This document shows, in pieces, positions 22,963 through 34,806 of a DNA stretch of 64,000 nucleotides (positions are counted from its first letter, which is position 1; the number at the start of each line of letters is the position of its first letter). Made by a program: the position numbers and the translations under genes. The notes beneath the pieces were generated by a model. It was not told the origin of the DNA. It did not search any database and worked only from the letters and a program-made list of their open reading frames with translations. The stretch comes from Notospermus geniculatus (Eukaryota; Nemertea; Pilidiophora; Heteronemertea; Lineidae). The stretch is from assembly GCA_002633025.1 (NCBI GenBank), contig NMRB01000326.1, forward strand, positions 18,936 through 82,935. The letters run 5' to 3'.

Positions 22963-23146
22963 AGAATCTCAGCTGGAAGGTCCGAGAGGTCTGGCTTGCC
23001 GGAGTCCAGCTTCTCCAGTTGGTGATGGTCGGCACTGCTGACCACAGCAGGCTGTTGACATCTTCGAATCGAAGTCCTGACACTGACACTTTTGATATGA
23101 CAATGTTGGAGGAGCTAGATTCCAGTGGCAAAGCCTGGGTCTCTAT

Positions 23147-23272
23147 GGGTCGTATTCATAAAGCGGTTCTATCGTTAGAACCGTCTTAGGCCGGTTCCAA
23201 GTGTGGTCAACCAGTGTAGTTGGAACCGGCCTAAGATGGTTCTAACGATAGAACCGCTTATAAATACGACCC
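23147..23272. mobile_element. 126-bp foldback element GGGTCGTATTCATAAAGCGG (copy A)
   Basis: Nearly complete palindrome: arms of about 50 bp containing GGTTCTATCGTTAGAACC and TTAGGCCGGTTCCAA. The copy B equivalent is 27691-27816. A diverged third copy, interrupted by another element, is at 57148-57417. Confidence 0.88.
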
Positions 23273-23316
23273 TATGACCTTGCAACTGTGATTTGGTGTA
23301 CTGGTATGTACTTTCA

Positions 23317-23360
23317 GATGAATGATGATGATGATGATGATGGTGATGGTGATGATGAAG
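23317..23360. repeat. ATG/GTG trinucleotide microsatellite
   Basis: (ATG)n with GTGATG interruptions. Copy B (27864-27906) has one more repeat. It produces a poly-His reading on the minus strand, which is not taken as coding. Confidence 0.85.
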
Positions 23361-23508
23361 ATGGAATGAACTGACAATGAAGAGTATGAAGACATGATGA
23401 ATGATGTTTGACAGAACAAGAAATGTACATTGTATCAAACAATAAATACTGGAACTAAGTCTATACTGTTGTACATGATCAGCTGAAATAGAGTAGGAAT
23501 GTAGCCAA

Positions 23509-23665
23509 CCTGACCTGACCTGACCCGAGACTGACCTGACATGAGATTGACCTGACATGGGATGACCTGACATGGGATGACCTGACATGAGATTGACCTG
23601 ACATGAGATGACCTGACATGAGATCGACCTGACATGACATGATATTGACCTGACCTGACATGAAA
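23509..23665. repeat. TGACCTGACATGAGAT minisatellite, short copy B version
   Basis: Same module set as 19280-19770, about 160 bp. It forms the junction of the 19607-28055 tandem duplication. Confidence 0.9.
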
Positions 23666-23753
23666 TGGCTTCTCAGGATGGGAGGAAATGGCATTCCCTC
23701 ACCGCGGTGATGCTAGGGATAGCCTACAATTCTTGATCACTCTGTCAACTTAC

Positions 23754-23804
23754 CAACAGTTCTATAGAAGTTTTCCCCCGCTTCCGCTCCTTGTAAGACC
23801 ACAC
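23754..23804 (-). CDS. Possible 51-nt exon, copy B
   Basis: Duplicate of 19853-19903 with both splice sites intact and one base change (Thr to Ala in GTEAG, or Glu to Gly.. depending on frame). If both copies are spliced in, reading frame is kept because 51 is a multiple of 3. Confidence 0.35.
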
Positions 23805-23976
23805 CTACAATGAATGAGGGGTCAGAACACTGTGCTGAAGGAACTAGCGGTACCTTGGTCAAACTTTGACCCTGTGGCACCACTTCCTATCATAGTAGGC
23901 CTACACCATGTACTGATCGTTCTCTCTCTCATTTAGGCCTAGCACTTCAATCACTTACTGAGCCAAGAAATTAAAG

Positions 23977-24243
23977 CCCCACAGTATTGAATTTTACGGT
24001 ATTTTCAAAATGTTAGGAGAGTGGAGGTTGAGGTCTCAGGGCCTCGTGAAGGTCTCCAAAATGCTTGCCTGATACTTACTTTTTAATTGCAAGGCCTAGT
24101 TTTCAACAGAGAGTGAAAAAACTGCGTAGGGGAGCTCTAATGCATTGAGATAGAGCGCAGTACATTTTTACACTACGCTGACGTCGTGACGTCGTCAAGA
24201 ATCGCGGCGACGATTTGCGTTTTTCAGATTCAATACAGTGGGG
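23977..24243. mobile_element. 267-bp MITE, copy B only, with target duplication
   Basis: Ends CCCCACAGTATTGAAT (23977) and ATTCAATACAGTGGGG (to 24243). The sequence before is ATTAAAG and after is CTTTAAAGCCCC. Copy A has the uninterrupted AAATCAAAGCCCCGG. The direct repeat is about 6-8 bp (TTAAAG core). Confidence 0.85.
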
Positions 24244-25115
24244 CTTTAAAGCCCCGGATATTCACTTGAGAACACATCCTTTCAATTTCTTCCCATTATT
24301 ATTAATTAATTATTCATTGGAGTTCACAAGATCTCAAGGTCAAGGATAAGGGTGTCACCCACGCTATTCACTTGTGAAAGGCTGTTGTGAAGAATCTCAG
24401 GGAAATGGAAAAGCTTGGACTTGGTCAAAATGTTTGGGAATTGTCAAGCTCTCTCTGCTTGACGTAGGTCATCCACGTGAGAGTTTTCTCAGTCAAGTTG
24501 GCTCTCAATAATGGGCAATTCATTGGTTTCCTTTACGGCTTATAGTCCAAGTCAACTTCAACAAGTTTGTAAAATGCCCGGCCTGTGCAACAGACACCAT
24601 CACAGACATGACAGACACTGAGACAGTGTCAGTGAACACAAAAAGCACCACGCTATGCTGTTCAAATCTATCGATTTGAATAATGTAACTTACCAATTAG
24701 GTATTCTGTGTGTTCTTACACACAAACGAATGAGTTAAAGCATGTGTACCTTATACCTGAATCTTGATGAAGGGTTATTCACACTATATAGCCTAACACC
24801 ACGTTGAAGTTGTCAAGCATGTCAAGTGGTCATGGCATCGGTGTTACCACGGCTGGACAGGGGACCAGTCATATCGGGGTGTGGAGGGAGAAAGAGTCAC
24901 CGAACGCATTAGTCGTGCTTTAAACCACAAACCCAGTATTTACCAGTTGGCTGCCTCATGGAAAGTGAACCAAGTTACCCTCACATCATTAGGTAACTGC
25001 GACATGGATTATTTTACCACTGACTTGTGTACGTTTTCAAGCTTGGCATTCTGCCCTTGTTGAAGTAAGGTTGACTTGGACTTATATCCGGGGACTATAT
25101 TCTGAGACAATGGGT

Positions 25116-25228
25116 GGTATTCATAAAAGGTAGCAAATGCTTTTACTTCAAGTTCTGCAGTATGATTAGCCTTGGATATTGCTGTGAAAATCGTAAGCAA
25201 AAGCATTTGCTAACTTATTACGAATACC
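25116..25228. mobile_element. Complete TATTCATAAAAG foldback element (copy B)
   Basis: GGTATTCATAAAAGGTAGCA at 25116 and TGCTAACTTATTACGAATACC to 25228 (one arm slightly degraded), with AAATGCTTTTACTT and AAGCAAAAGCATTT inside. Same family as 36631-37131 and 56059-56162. Confidence 0.8.
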
Positions 25229-25613
25229 TGCCAATGATAGGCCTACGTCAACAGCTACTTGGCCAAGTTTTCCATAGCTAACTTGCGCATGATATTTCTC
25301 ACGTGGAGAAAGCTCTAAATCCTACAGTCTCGTTCCATTTCTGATCATCAACCCCAACAAGTCATAAATCGTCTAATAGCCCTCGGTCAAACACGAGGAG
25401 CAGGATGTGCATGTCGTAAATCACCAGGAGCCAGGCCGATTTGATATCATTTTTGGTGATTTATTGTGAGTTCAACAAACACAATCTTCATTAAATGGGT
25501 GATCTATGGTCTCACAGTGGCTATTCAGGAAGTGGTCACTGCAAAAAAACTATCACCGTGCAAACAAAAATTGTTTTTCTGTGGAAGTATATTTCCTCAG
25601 AAAAAAACACATA

Positions 25614-25805
25614 TGTGACCCGTGACAGCAAAATGAGTCGGAATGCGCACAGAAGAAGACCCAACATGTCCAAGGTGACACCAATGGATTGTTGATTTCA
25701 GGATTGTCTGCCAGTGTGAAATTTGACTTCGTCCATTTGTTGTCTGATGTCATCTTAGGTCTTCTTTCCAGCCCATTCCGACTCATTTTGCTGTCACGGG
25801 TCACA
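25614..25805. mobile_element. 192-bp foldback element in the block retained only in copy B
   Basis: TGTGACCCGTGACAGCAAAA at 25614 and its exact complement to 25805. The match continues through TGAGTCGGAATG. Outside it, GAAGTATATTTCCT / ATAAACCTCC-type sequence is weakly inverted as well, so the true element may be larger. Confidence 0.8.
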
Positions 25806-28339
25806 TTTTGTGTACACAGTGGTAGTTTTTTTTCGCAATAAACCTCCAAAATAAATAGTTCCTATTTTCCAACCAAACAGCATGTCGAGCCCAACAAAAT
25901 TTCCTCAAATTCACCACAATTAAACTTACTGAGATTTTTTCCAGCACCCCCGCACATCCCATGGACTTAACTACTTCCTCGAATGAGATTTCCTGCATAA
26001 AAATTAGCGAAAAGTGCCAATTTGCACTGGAATAGCTCCAAGATTAATCTACGTGGAAACAATTTACCAGGAGGCCCCCACGTAATAGTCAATTCCAGCC
26101 ATCTAAATGCTTTAATTTACATTCATTGCAGGCTCTATGTTGGGGTCTTTATTGCCCATTTTAATTAAACGGCTGCGGGGTACAGTTGGCTTCACTTCAA
26201 TCAGAGGTGTCCTGCCCCCGAATTCTATAAGAGGTTTCCAAAAACATGTCATCAGGGAATGGGAATACAATACAGCCATTTTCTCGAGACATTCACCAGG
26301 AACACTGCCTGTATGGTTTAGGAATAGATTACCTGACTGTCATATGATATTTAGACATACCTAAAACGAAACGAAAAGACAAAGAATATGAAAGGGGTTA
26401 ACTTCATTTGATGAGGCAGCCCTCGCGTCAAAAATTCTACAGATTTCAGTGACTGATGAACATTCATAGCACACGTTTCCTACAGATGACAGCCTACAAG
26501 CACAAATATGAGGAAAGCAAGAACTGACTCCGTCACGCCATCAACATTCTTACCAGGACATCTTGTCATACAACCATTCATACTGTTACACCACCACCTA
26601 GGTATGCTCCAAGGGAGAGTAATCGTTGTGAGAAAGCCCATTGAGAGTTGGCTCTCAAAATCTCAGGGCTTCACTGAAGCGCTCCAAAAAACAGAAAAAC
26701 AACACCAAATATCTCTACATAACATTTTTATTCCATGGATGAGCATACTGTATACATACATGTAGTTTAATGTGAATATGATCTTTTACAAGTCAGTGAT
26801 GATAACAGTACACTATGACAACCTTCATTTTTGTAAAAAAGACCCATTTGTGCTTTCACATCATAATGAGAAGTTTTCGTAACCAATTTCCGTTTTCGTG
26901 ATCCAGATATTAAAATGCCAACATATTAGTGTTGAAATCTGTGACAAGCATACTTTCGTCGACATCCACTGAAGCTGGTTGCACAGCACACACGTGGAAA
27001 ACACAGTGGGATCTTCTATATATGACCCATGTCCCTGACCCGTACAACCCATGCTTATACCTCATCTTATGAGTTTTAGGTCCGTGACCGAGCTCAAAGA
27101 CACGATTTCCAACTGAATTGCAGACATGAAATTGTTGGCTTGTGCGTGCTACAGGCTATGACAGCACATGTCAGTCAGATGACATCAAAGACATGAATAC
27201 TGTACGTGTGCTGCTAACTGAAGTTGTTCGAGTGTGACCACCTCAAAGACATGATTGAATTTATGTGTACCATTTTTGGAGCTCATGTCAGCAAGATGAT
27301 CTCAGTCGCATCCATGTCAGTTTGCCTGTGTGCTGCCAGTTTTAATTCTGTTGAAGTATTTGTGGCCATGTTGACATGAAAGGTTTTATGAAAGGGAAGA
27401 AAGAACATCAGGGGCCATATTCATAAGATTTAAGTCAACGTGTGATACTTGTCTTTTGTGTTGATCAAAGGATAAGTATCATACTTTGACTTATGAATAT
27501 GGGCCCAGAATCTCAGCTGGAAGGTCCGAGAGGTCTGGCTTGCCGGAGTCCAGCTTCTCCAGTTGGTGATGGTCGGCACTGCTGACCACAGCAGGCTGTT
27601 GACATCTTCGAATCGAAGTCCTGACACTGACACTTTTGATATGACAATGTTGGAGGAGCTAGATTCCAGTGGCAAAGCCTGGGTCTCTATGGGTCGTATT
27701 CATAAAGCGGTTCTATCGTTAGAACCGTCTTAGGCCGGTTCCAAGTGTGGTCAACCAGTGTAGTTGGAACCGGCCTAAGATGGTTCTAACGATAGAACCG
27801 CTTATAAATACGACCCTATGACCTTGCAACTGTGATTTGGTGTACTGGTATGTACTTTCAGATGAATGATGATGATGATGATGATGATGGTGATGGTGAT
27901 GATGAAGATGGAATGAACTGACAATGAAGAGTATGAAGACATGATGAATGATGTTTGACAGAACAAGAAATGTACATTGTATCAAACAATAAATACTGGA
28001 ACTAAGTCTATACTGTTGTACATGATCAGCTGAAATAGAGTAGGAATGTAGCCAATGGCAGTTAGATTACAACTTCACATTGTCCTTCCCCATAATAATC
28101 TCCATCACACTATCTGTTCACAATGGATAATTCACCAATGTTACGTTCCTTACGAATCAAGCGAAAACTGATGTCACCAACTGCCCAGAGCTTCCTACAT
28201 CCGAATTGCCCAGAGACAGCCAATTCACACAAGAAGTTACAGGCTAATACTTTTTTATGTCGTTTTTTTGTTGCTGAAAGACAACTGTTGACTGGCCTGG
28301 CAAAGCCAGTTGATGTTGGCAATTCAGGCCCAGTTGTGC

Positions 28340-28843
28340 AAATAGTCCACTATGCTAAGCCTATGGGCAAGTATAGTTCACTATGCTACGCCACGGGGCA
28401 GGTATAGTTCGCTATGCTAGCTTAGGGGTAAGTATAGTCCGCTATGCTAAGTCTAGGATTAAGAATAATCCACTATGATCTTCTTTTAAGGCCTAGTGGC
28501 AAGTATAGTCCACTATGCTGAGCCTTGGGGCAAGTATAGTCCGCTATGCTGAGCCTAGGGGCAAGTATAGTCCGCTATGCTTAGTCTAGGATTAAGAATA
28601 ATCCACTATGATCTTCTCTTCAGGCCTAGTGGCAAGTATAGTCCACTATGCTGAGCCTAGGGGCAAGTATAGTCCGCTATGCTGAGCCTAGGGACAAGTA
28701 TAGTCAACTATGCTGAGCCTAGGGGCAGGTATAGTCCACTATGCTCAGCCCAGGTTCAAGTACAGTTCTCTATGCAAAGCCAAGGGGCAAGAATACTCCA
28801 CTACGGTCCTCTTTTTCGCTCTAGGCGCAAGTATAGTCCACTA
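28340..28843. repeat. 31-bp minisatellite with higher-order structure, about 16 copies
   Basis: Unit AAGTATAGTCCACTATGCTG + AGCCTAGGGGC. A distinctive variant block (GGATTAAGAATAATCC..GGCCTAGTGGC) recurs about 131 bp apart (28457 and 28588), showing that four-unit blocks were duplicated together. Confidence 0.9.
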
Positions 28844-29080
28844 GGCTTTCCTTTTTATTGTTCAATATCTCCATTGGTATACAGGGTGTCTCTAAATGAC
28901 AGTCTTTCTCCTCATGGTCCTCCCTCCGCTGTTGGTTCGGTTCACTGTATCCCATGGCGTTGACACAGTATTTTGGAAGGACAACACTTTCCTCGTCAGC
29001 AATAGATGTCGCTGTGGTATATCCGGATGCTCCATTGAGGTGACGTAATCGTGGTGACCGCATCACTGACTTGTGCTCCT
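28821..29080 (-). CDS. Possible terminal exon, unknown protein
   Basis: An acceptor (TTTTGTCAATTACAG) opens a reading frame of 85 residues to a stop at 28821. It is hydrophilic and rich in Glu, Arg and His, with no low complexity (EEHKSVMRSPRLRHLNG ... YCVNAMGYSEPNQQRREDHE). This is unusual for chance ORFs in this AT-rich neighbourhood and resembles a cytoplasmic tail, but no family is recognised. The last eight codons run into the final unit of the adjacent minisatellite, so the stop may be satellite-derived. No upstream exon was found. Confidence 0.35.
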
Positions 29081-29123
29081 CTGTAATTGACAAAACATTG
29101 TGTGTGTGAGGCTGATCAACCAC

Positions 29124-30100
29124 TAACCTAATTCAGGTGATTGTCTAATCAGCAGCAGTGAATTGACTGTCAAGTTAGAGAGTAAATCCATTTCTCACAA
29201 CGGACCATATCTTATAAGTCGAGCCCCAATCAGCGGACACAAGATAATTGAAGTTCGTTAATGAGGAAGAGGGAAAAATTGCTAATGCAACCATGTTGAA
29301 AAACCTGTCTCTGACATGATGATGGAGCACACTACATGATGGCTGAGTATTGTCCATTTCTCCAGACAAACAACCTCCAATGCTACTATTCATCGCTTGT
29401 TTTAAGAAAACGATGCATCATTTGTGATAATAAAAATTTGGCCATGGACGGAACTTTTCATGTACGATAAAACAAATCTTATTTCATTAGGCAGTAACGT
29501 CTGCACAACACTCTTAATGAAATGTGGTATTATCTTCTCAACAATCTTTCCCCCAAGAAACAAAAGGTTGATCCCAGCCTGCTACGTTCAGTCCAAGCGA
29601 GCGATGTACAAGCTATTTCTTGATTTCCCCAGTTCCCCAGAATCGGCCATGAACGTGGTAACCGCTGATCAACCTAAAGGCTGTTGATATCATGCTCACA
29701 ATATTTTTACCTCAAAGTACCATCACCGCATCTTGTGCTATGCTCCCATCACTCAAAGACATGCCACGGAAGATTTCAAACGCACTCAGCTAAGTGGATA
29801 TGGTGTCATGTCAGTTTCAAATTAATCACATGGTTTAAATCTTGTGAATTATTGAAAGCATGGATTAGGGATGAGATACGACTAAAGTATTTAAAACGAC
29901 AACTGACTCGGAAGGAAAAGCTGGCCAGAAATTCAAGTATGGTTTCACCTTGTCTTATCAGAACCGCAGACATAGTTCATAATGGGGTAGTTCGACCCTT
30001 TTTCGACAGGAAATTCCCACCACACAATCTGACTGGCTCCTTAGGTCTGCGTCTTTAGTTGATGGCAGTTCCAAAGCATAGTAGTGTGTTAAACCAAAAG
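29124..30100. other. No gene recognised
   Basis: A few ORFs of 60-120 codons on both strands with no domain, biased composition or splice context. Confidence 0.3.
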
Positions 30101-30183
30101 CATCCTGAGAATCTCAGGTCATTCACGGTTGTACCCTCCCTGTAGTTGCGAAAGGAGCAAGCGCGAAGCCCTGGGATTCTCAG
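30101..30183. mobile_element. CATCCTGAG-family foldback element
   Basis: Begins CATCCTGAGAATCTCAGG and ends CCTGGGATTCTCAGG. GAGCAAGCGCGAAG inside matches the family's GGAGCGAGCGC motif. Confidence 0.6.
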
Positions 30184-32454
30184 GCTGCACCAAAAGTGAA
30201 CGGGGGAGATGAAGGGGCCTACCTCGTCGCCAGCTCAACCAACGCCTATGGAGGCATCCTGTAGCCAAGAACCCAACAAGGGAATTCTACCATCACCACG
30301 ATAGTGTATTCTTACTGGAGGAATTATACTGACAGTATAATTCCTCCATGTGGCAGGAATGACAGGAATGAAGTGAGTGCAAGCCAAGGGTGGAACTATC
30401 CCAAGCATCAAGAGTTACAACACGGATTTTGACATACCCAGTAATATGTAGAAGTGATGAGAAGACACGTTAATACTAACATTCAGATAATGAAGAGACA
30501 CCAATTACAAGAAGAGGATTAACACAACATAGATGACCGACACTTAGAGAGTAAGCAAGACCCTTGGTGGACGTTAGTGAAATACGTTGACTCCAAATTG
30601 GGGAGACCTGTAGTCTACAGACAGAAATTAATTGATCAAATGTCACGACCAGGATCTGATACTGACCATTACCTTAACCAAAGTATAAGCTTATTGTCAC
30701 CAACTTGGATAGGTTGACCAAAGTAGAATCAGCATGTCCATTCTGGGTGTTAGACTAATGACACAGAGTTCAGGGCTAAGGGATTCAAAACATTTATGGT
30801 CCTAGTCAGGTCAAAGCATGCCCAAGGCAAAAAAATGAATATATTTTGTGATGCTCTGTCATGCTGTAGAAGATGGCACAGACGACATACCGCCCTCTGA
30901 TAGTAAAATGTAAGGTTGATCAGTGGGGGCACGACTGATTGAAGGAACAGCTGTTCTCTACACTACAGTGCACTACGCAGTACACGACAGGCTCTTATTT
31001 CAATTGGCTATTACCCACTGATCAAGAGGAGATACTGCCTCAATCAGTAAGGCAGCTTGCACAGATGCCAGAATTGATTGCCTCAAATTTTCGCAGAAAG
31101 TAACTGACTCAGATTTCCGCTGAACTTTGGATATCTGTTTCAATTGGATAGAGTTTGGAGAACTACCAGTACTTCAATACCAGATGTTCTGTGAAACTGA
31201 ACTCCACTTTTACTCTGTGAATGTCAAACTTTCTCAACACACATGCTCAAATTTCTCATAGAATGATACCAAAAATGAACATATCGCTGACGAAGGAAAG
31301 TGAATTTTGGCATTGCTGATGTCATTACCACAAATAACATTTTCTACAATTGAGCAATGCAAATCCAAGATATGTAAGACGCAGACGGCATGACAGGTCA
31401 ATGAAGTATTCAACATGAATTATTGCCAATTTGAATGTCGGAGAAGCAGCGAGAAAATGGTGAGGTCTGATATGATGATAAAAGGAGCTGCTCAACGTGA
31501 GAGTTTTCTTGTGCAAGTAGGCTCTCAATGGGCAATTCACCATTGCTGGTTTCCGTACGGCTTAAAGCCATACAAATCCACGGCAAGCCGCTGGGTGGGG
31601 AACATCGTACGGGGTCCGGTGCCGGCGGTGGATCAGGATATGTGACGGGGGCTTACACAAACGAATGGTCAGAATTTTCAATGGTTGAGTTGGCTGCCAA
31701 TAAAGAGAAACTCTCATGTGGAGATGATCGAAAGGTCTCTCATCGGCAGAAATAGATTTAGAAATGGAGTGGTATGACACTGGTTCGAACTGATTCTTCA
31801 CACTTTGCTGGTTGTTACAAAGAAAGAACGAGTGTGATGATATTGATCATTATCTCCTGGTTAACGCCACTCTCTAACGAAGGAAGCACGACAACAGTTT
31901 GCAGGCACTAATCTATATTCAGAGTGATACCAGCGGGTGAAGGAGGTTACAAGTAATGGGGTTCACATGCAGAAATAAAACATCATTAGGCAGACATGAG
32001 GTGAATTTACAGTTTCAGCAAATTGAAGATTTTGCTTCGTCTAACGTCTTCACACAACCCAAAGAAAATATTGTCCCTCTTCTCTGTTATCTTCTATATA
32101 CATTATATTACCATAAAGACATCAAACCCCTGGGTTTGATGTCTTTATGATATTACTAAACGAGAAGCAGCATTTTCCTGTCGGTGATCAGCGAATGGTG
32201 TCGCCATCTGTAAAATGATCATGGACCCCTGCGCCGATGCGGTGCCCCCGACTGCCATCTGTTGTTCGTTGAAAGAATAGACCAATCTATTGTTGTATAT
32301 GATATTTTATTGAGATGAACGTCCAGTATATACTGAAAGGGACAGTCCGTCACTCTAGAAAGCCACTACCTAAGGGAAGATACAAGATGATATACCGCTA
32401 TCTCATCTATGGAGGTCTAAGATAGAAACTACTGATTTAGCCGACAGGTGTAAC
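30184..32454. other. No gene recognised; diverged dispersed repeat at about 31490-31580
   Basis: 31490-31580 (CGTGAGAGTTTTCT.., GGCTCTCAATGGGCAATTCA, TTTCCGTACGGCTT) is a diverged relative of 20515-20590 and, more weakly, of 44770-44870. ORFs here are short. A hairpin CATAAAGACATCAAACCCC with its complement is at about 32113-32149. Confidence 0.4.
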
Positions 32455-32624
32455 GAAACATAACCACGTTCCTGCTGGAGTTGGGATCTGTCTCTTTCGC
32501 TCAGGTATATCAGGTGATAGAGCATTGGGCTCAGAAGCAGAAGGTCCTTGGTTCAAACCCGGTGTGTCTCTTCATTTCGTGATGGCACCCGCTGGCTGGG
32601 CCAGTAGGAACGTGGTTACGTTTC
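32455..32624. mobile_element. Foldback element enclosing a tRNA-like core
   Basis: GAAACATAACCACGTTCCTG at 32455 pairs with CAGTAGGAACGTGGTTACG..TTTC ending at 32624. Between the arms, at about 32498-32567, lies a tRNA-like sequence with GATAGAGCA (D arm/A box region) and the B box GGTTCAAACCC. No functional tRNA fold is evident. Confidence 0.6.
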
Positions 32625-33289
32625 CTTCAGAGAATGACAGATGTATGATTACTTCAGTTAAATGACCTCCTACCTTCGATAATTTAGTCGCAGACACAGA
32701 TAAGTGGTCAAGACTAAGTCTCGGCCACTTTTTGAGGGTTGCCTTCCGTATACACTAACCAACCCAACAACTGTATGCGTTCAATGTGGAAGTTAGATGG
32801 ATAACGTTGGGTACATCTTCAAAGAATCCAGCTGAGTGAGACATCGTACACATTCGTAGAAAGCAATCACTCCCCTAAGGACATCCATTAAAATCTCAAA
32901 TGTCAATCATTAAAATCACGTCATATCAGTCCTAAATAGATCTAGAGCCGCTGTGTGTGAATGAATCTCTGAATATAATATTCCTACTCAGGTTAATACC
33001 TCGTCTGAGTATTTGATTGTGCTGAATTTTGCACGGAATACGAGTTCTTTCGTCTTGACTGATAATGTTGTCTCAAACTCCTCAGGCTCACAACTGAAAT
33101 GTGCAACACGAGCGGATAATTAGCAAAGAAATACACAAGTATCTGTCATGCATTGGCGTGATCGTGGTAAGAGTGAGGAAATGAAATGGTCCATGGACCA
33201 TGTGCTCACTGGGTTGGACATAATACATGTAATAGTCTAATGACAGAGGCAGGTACATATCAGTTATGAGCAATCTGGGTCAAGTCATT

Positions 33290-34100
33290 CCCAGGTAGGA
33301 CTTTGATTATTTTTGGGTTACGCCACCTGGCGGCCATATTGGATGTCCGATCGGGCCGAAACTTCACATGGACATAAAGGTCATCTGCAGGGGGCCACAT
33401 ATCACATTGGAGCGCTTTGGGTTAAGGCGTTCCTGAGTAACAGCACTTTGAAGATTTTTGGGTTACGCCACCTGGTGGCCATGTTTGAAGTCAAATCAGG
33501 CCAAAATTTGACATGCATGTAAAGGTCATCTAGATGGAAGTAAATATCAAATTTGAGCACTCTGCGTCAAGCCGTTCCCGAGTAATAGCACTTACTTGAT
33601 TTTCAGGTTGCGCCACCTGGCGGCCATACTGGATGTCAAATCGGGCCGAAACTTGGTATTTTTTAAGGTACCCCTCCAATGCACGTTTATGCAAGATATG
33701 AAGTCGCTCGGTGAAATAATGACAAACTGTGGCAGGTTCGTCACTTTTGTCGAACTTTGACCTCTGTGACCTTGAAAAGTAGGTCAAATCAAAAACCCGT
33801 TATATATGTTATGTATCCTTATTAGCTACACCTATGATAAAAATTTGGAGATGATCTAGTCATTAGTTCAGGAGTTATTGCACTTTTTGTGTTTTTGGTT
33901 TCCGCCACCTGGTGGCCAAACCGAGAGTCGAATGGGACCGAAACTTGGTGTCGTGGGTCATCTGACCTAGGGGTATATATGTACCAAGTTTCAGACCAAT
34001 AGCTCCAGCGGTTACGAAACGTGCCCTGCTAACGGAACACGACGACGGACGACGGCCGACGGACGGACGCTGCACCATTGTAATAGCTCACCCAGTGAGC
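33290..34100. repeat. Degenerate 140-170-bp tandem repeat, four copies, with a SINE-like tail
   Basis: The block GGTTACGCCACCTGGCGGCC starts at about 33318, 33462, 33605 and (as TTTCCGCCACCTGG) 33898. Each is followed by ATTGGATGTC..GGGCCGAAACTT. The array ends with GACGACGGACGACGGCC..GCTGCACCATTG and the short palindrome AGCTCACCCAGTGAGCT, a form of 3' tail that I know as common in invertebrate dispersed repeats. Confidence 0.7.
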
Positions 34101-34806
34101 TAAAAATACCTTCAGGAGATAAGAGATTAATATTCAAATATTGTTACCAAAGCAAGTAACCTCATCTTTTGTCAAATTAGAAGAATTTTGTTCACAAAAA
34201 CGCCATCCAAATAGCCACTGGCTTCAAGGTGTCACAAGCATAAAAAATAAACTCAGCAATAGCTCGATCCTTTTCGTATTGCCTAAGGAAGGTTGGTGTT
34301 GCGGTGGCGTAAGACTTGCAAAGTCCGTTGAAAACAAAGGAAAAAGATGGCAACTGACGAAGTAAGCAAAGAGTGCACCACAGATATTATTTAGAAGAGA
34401 GCTTTTGAAGGAGTTTTGTGATTTTGGTATTCATTACTGCAGTTTTAAGTTTGGATCAATCACCTTATATAGTCAAATTATTTTTGTGACGTAGCACCTA
34501 TATGGTTTTTCTGCACAACATCAGTCTGCTTGAAAATGATTCCTAAGAGTTCAGAATCAACAAGTTAGACAGTGTCCTGAAAGGAAAGCCCATGATATCT
34601 CAGCATACCAAGAAATACATTTACCATTCTGGTCAAAGTCAGACGTCAGGTGTTTACACAGACGATGAAAATCTGGCCTGACAGCTGCGAGATATCAACC
34701 GCTACGTGAGCCAAAGTGACTGTTAATTAGCAAGGACCACGAGACATGGGGAAACGAAGGAGAATAGCGGAAAGAGAAGGCAGGTGGATGGCTGGTGGCC
34801 AAGAGA

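Larger units (their letters stand above)
19607..28055. repeat. Large tandem duplication: copy A 19607-23508, copy B 23509-28055
   Basis: The two copies are collinear, anchored for example by GACCCGAGACTGACCTGAC at 19621 and 23522 and by GTAGGAATGTAGCCAA ending at 23508 and 28055. The junction lies in TGACCTGACC satellite sequence. Copy B is longer because of a 267-bp insertion (23977) and a 940-bp block (25175-26114) missing from A. Copy A carries its own insertions (20256, 21689) and a minisatellite expansion (21983). Confidence 0.92.

Noticed and set aside
22976-23131. Minus-strand ORF (VSGLRFEDVNSLLWSA..) conserved at 27520-27675
   Set aside because: Two frames are equally open, the copies are too similar for conservation to mean anything, and no donor is present before the adjoining foldback element.
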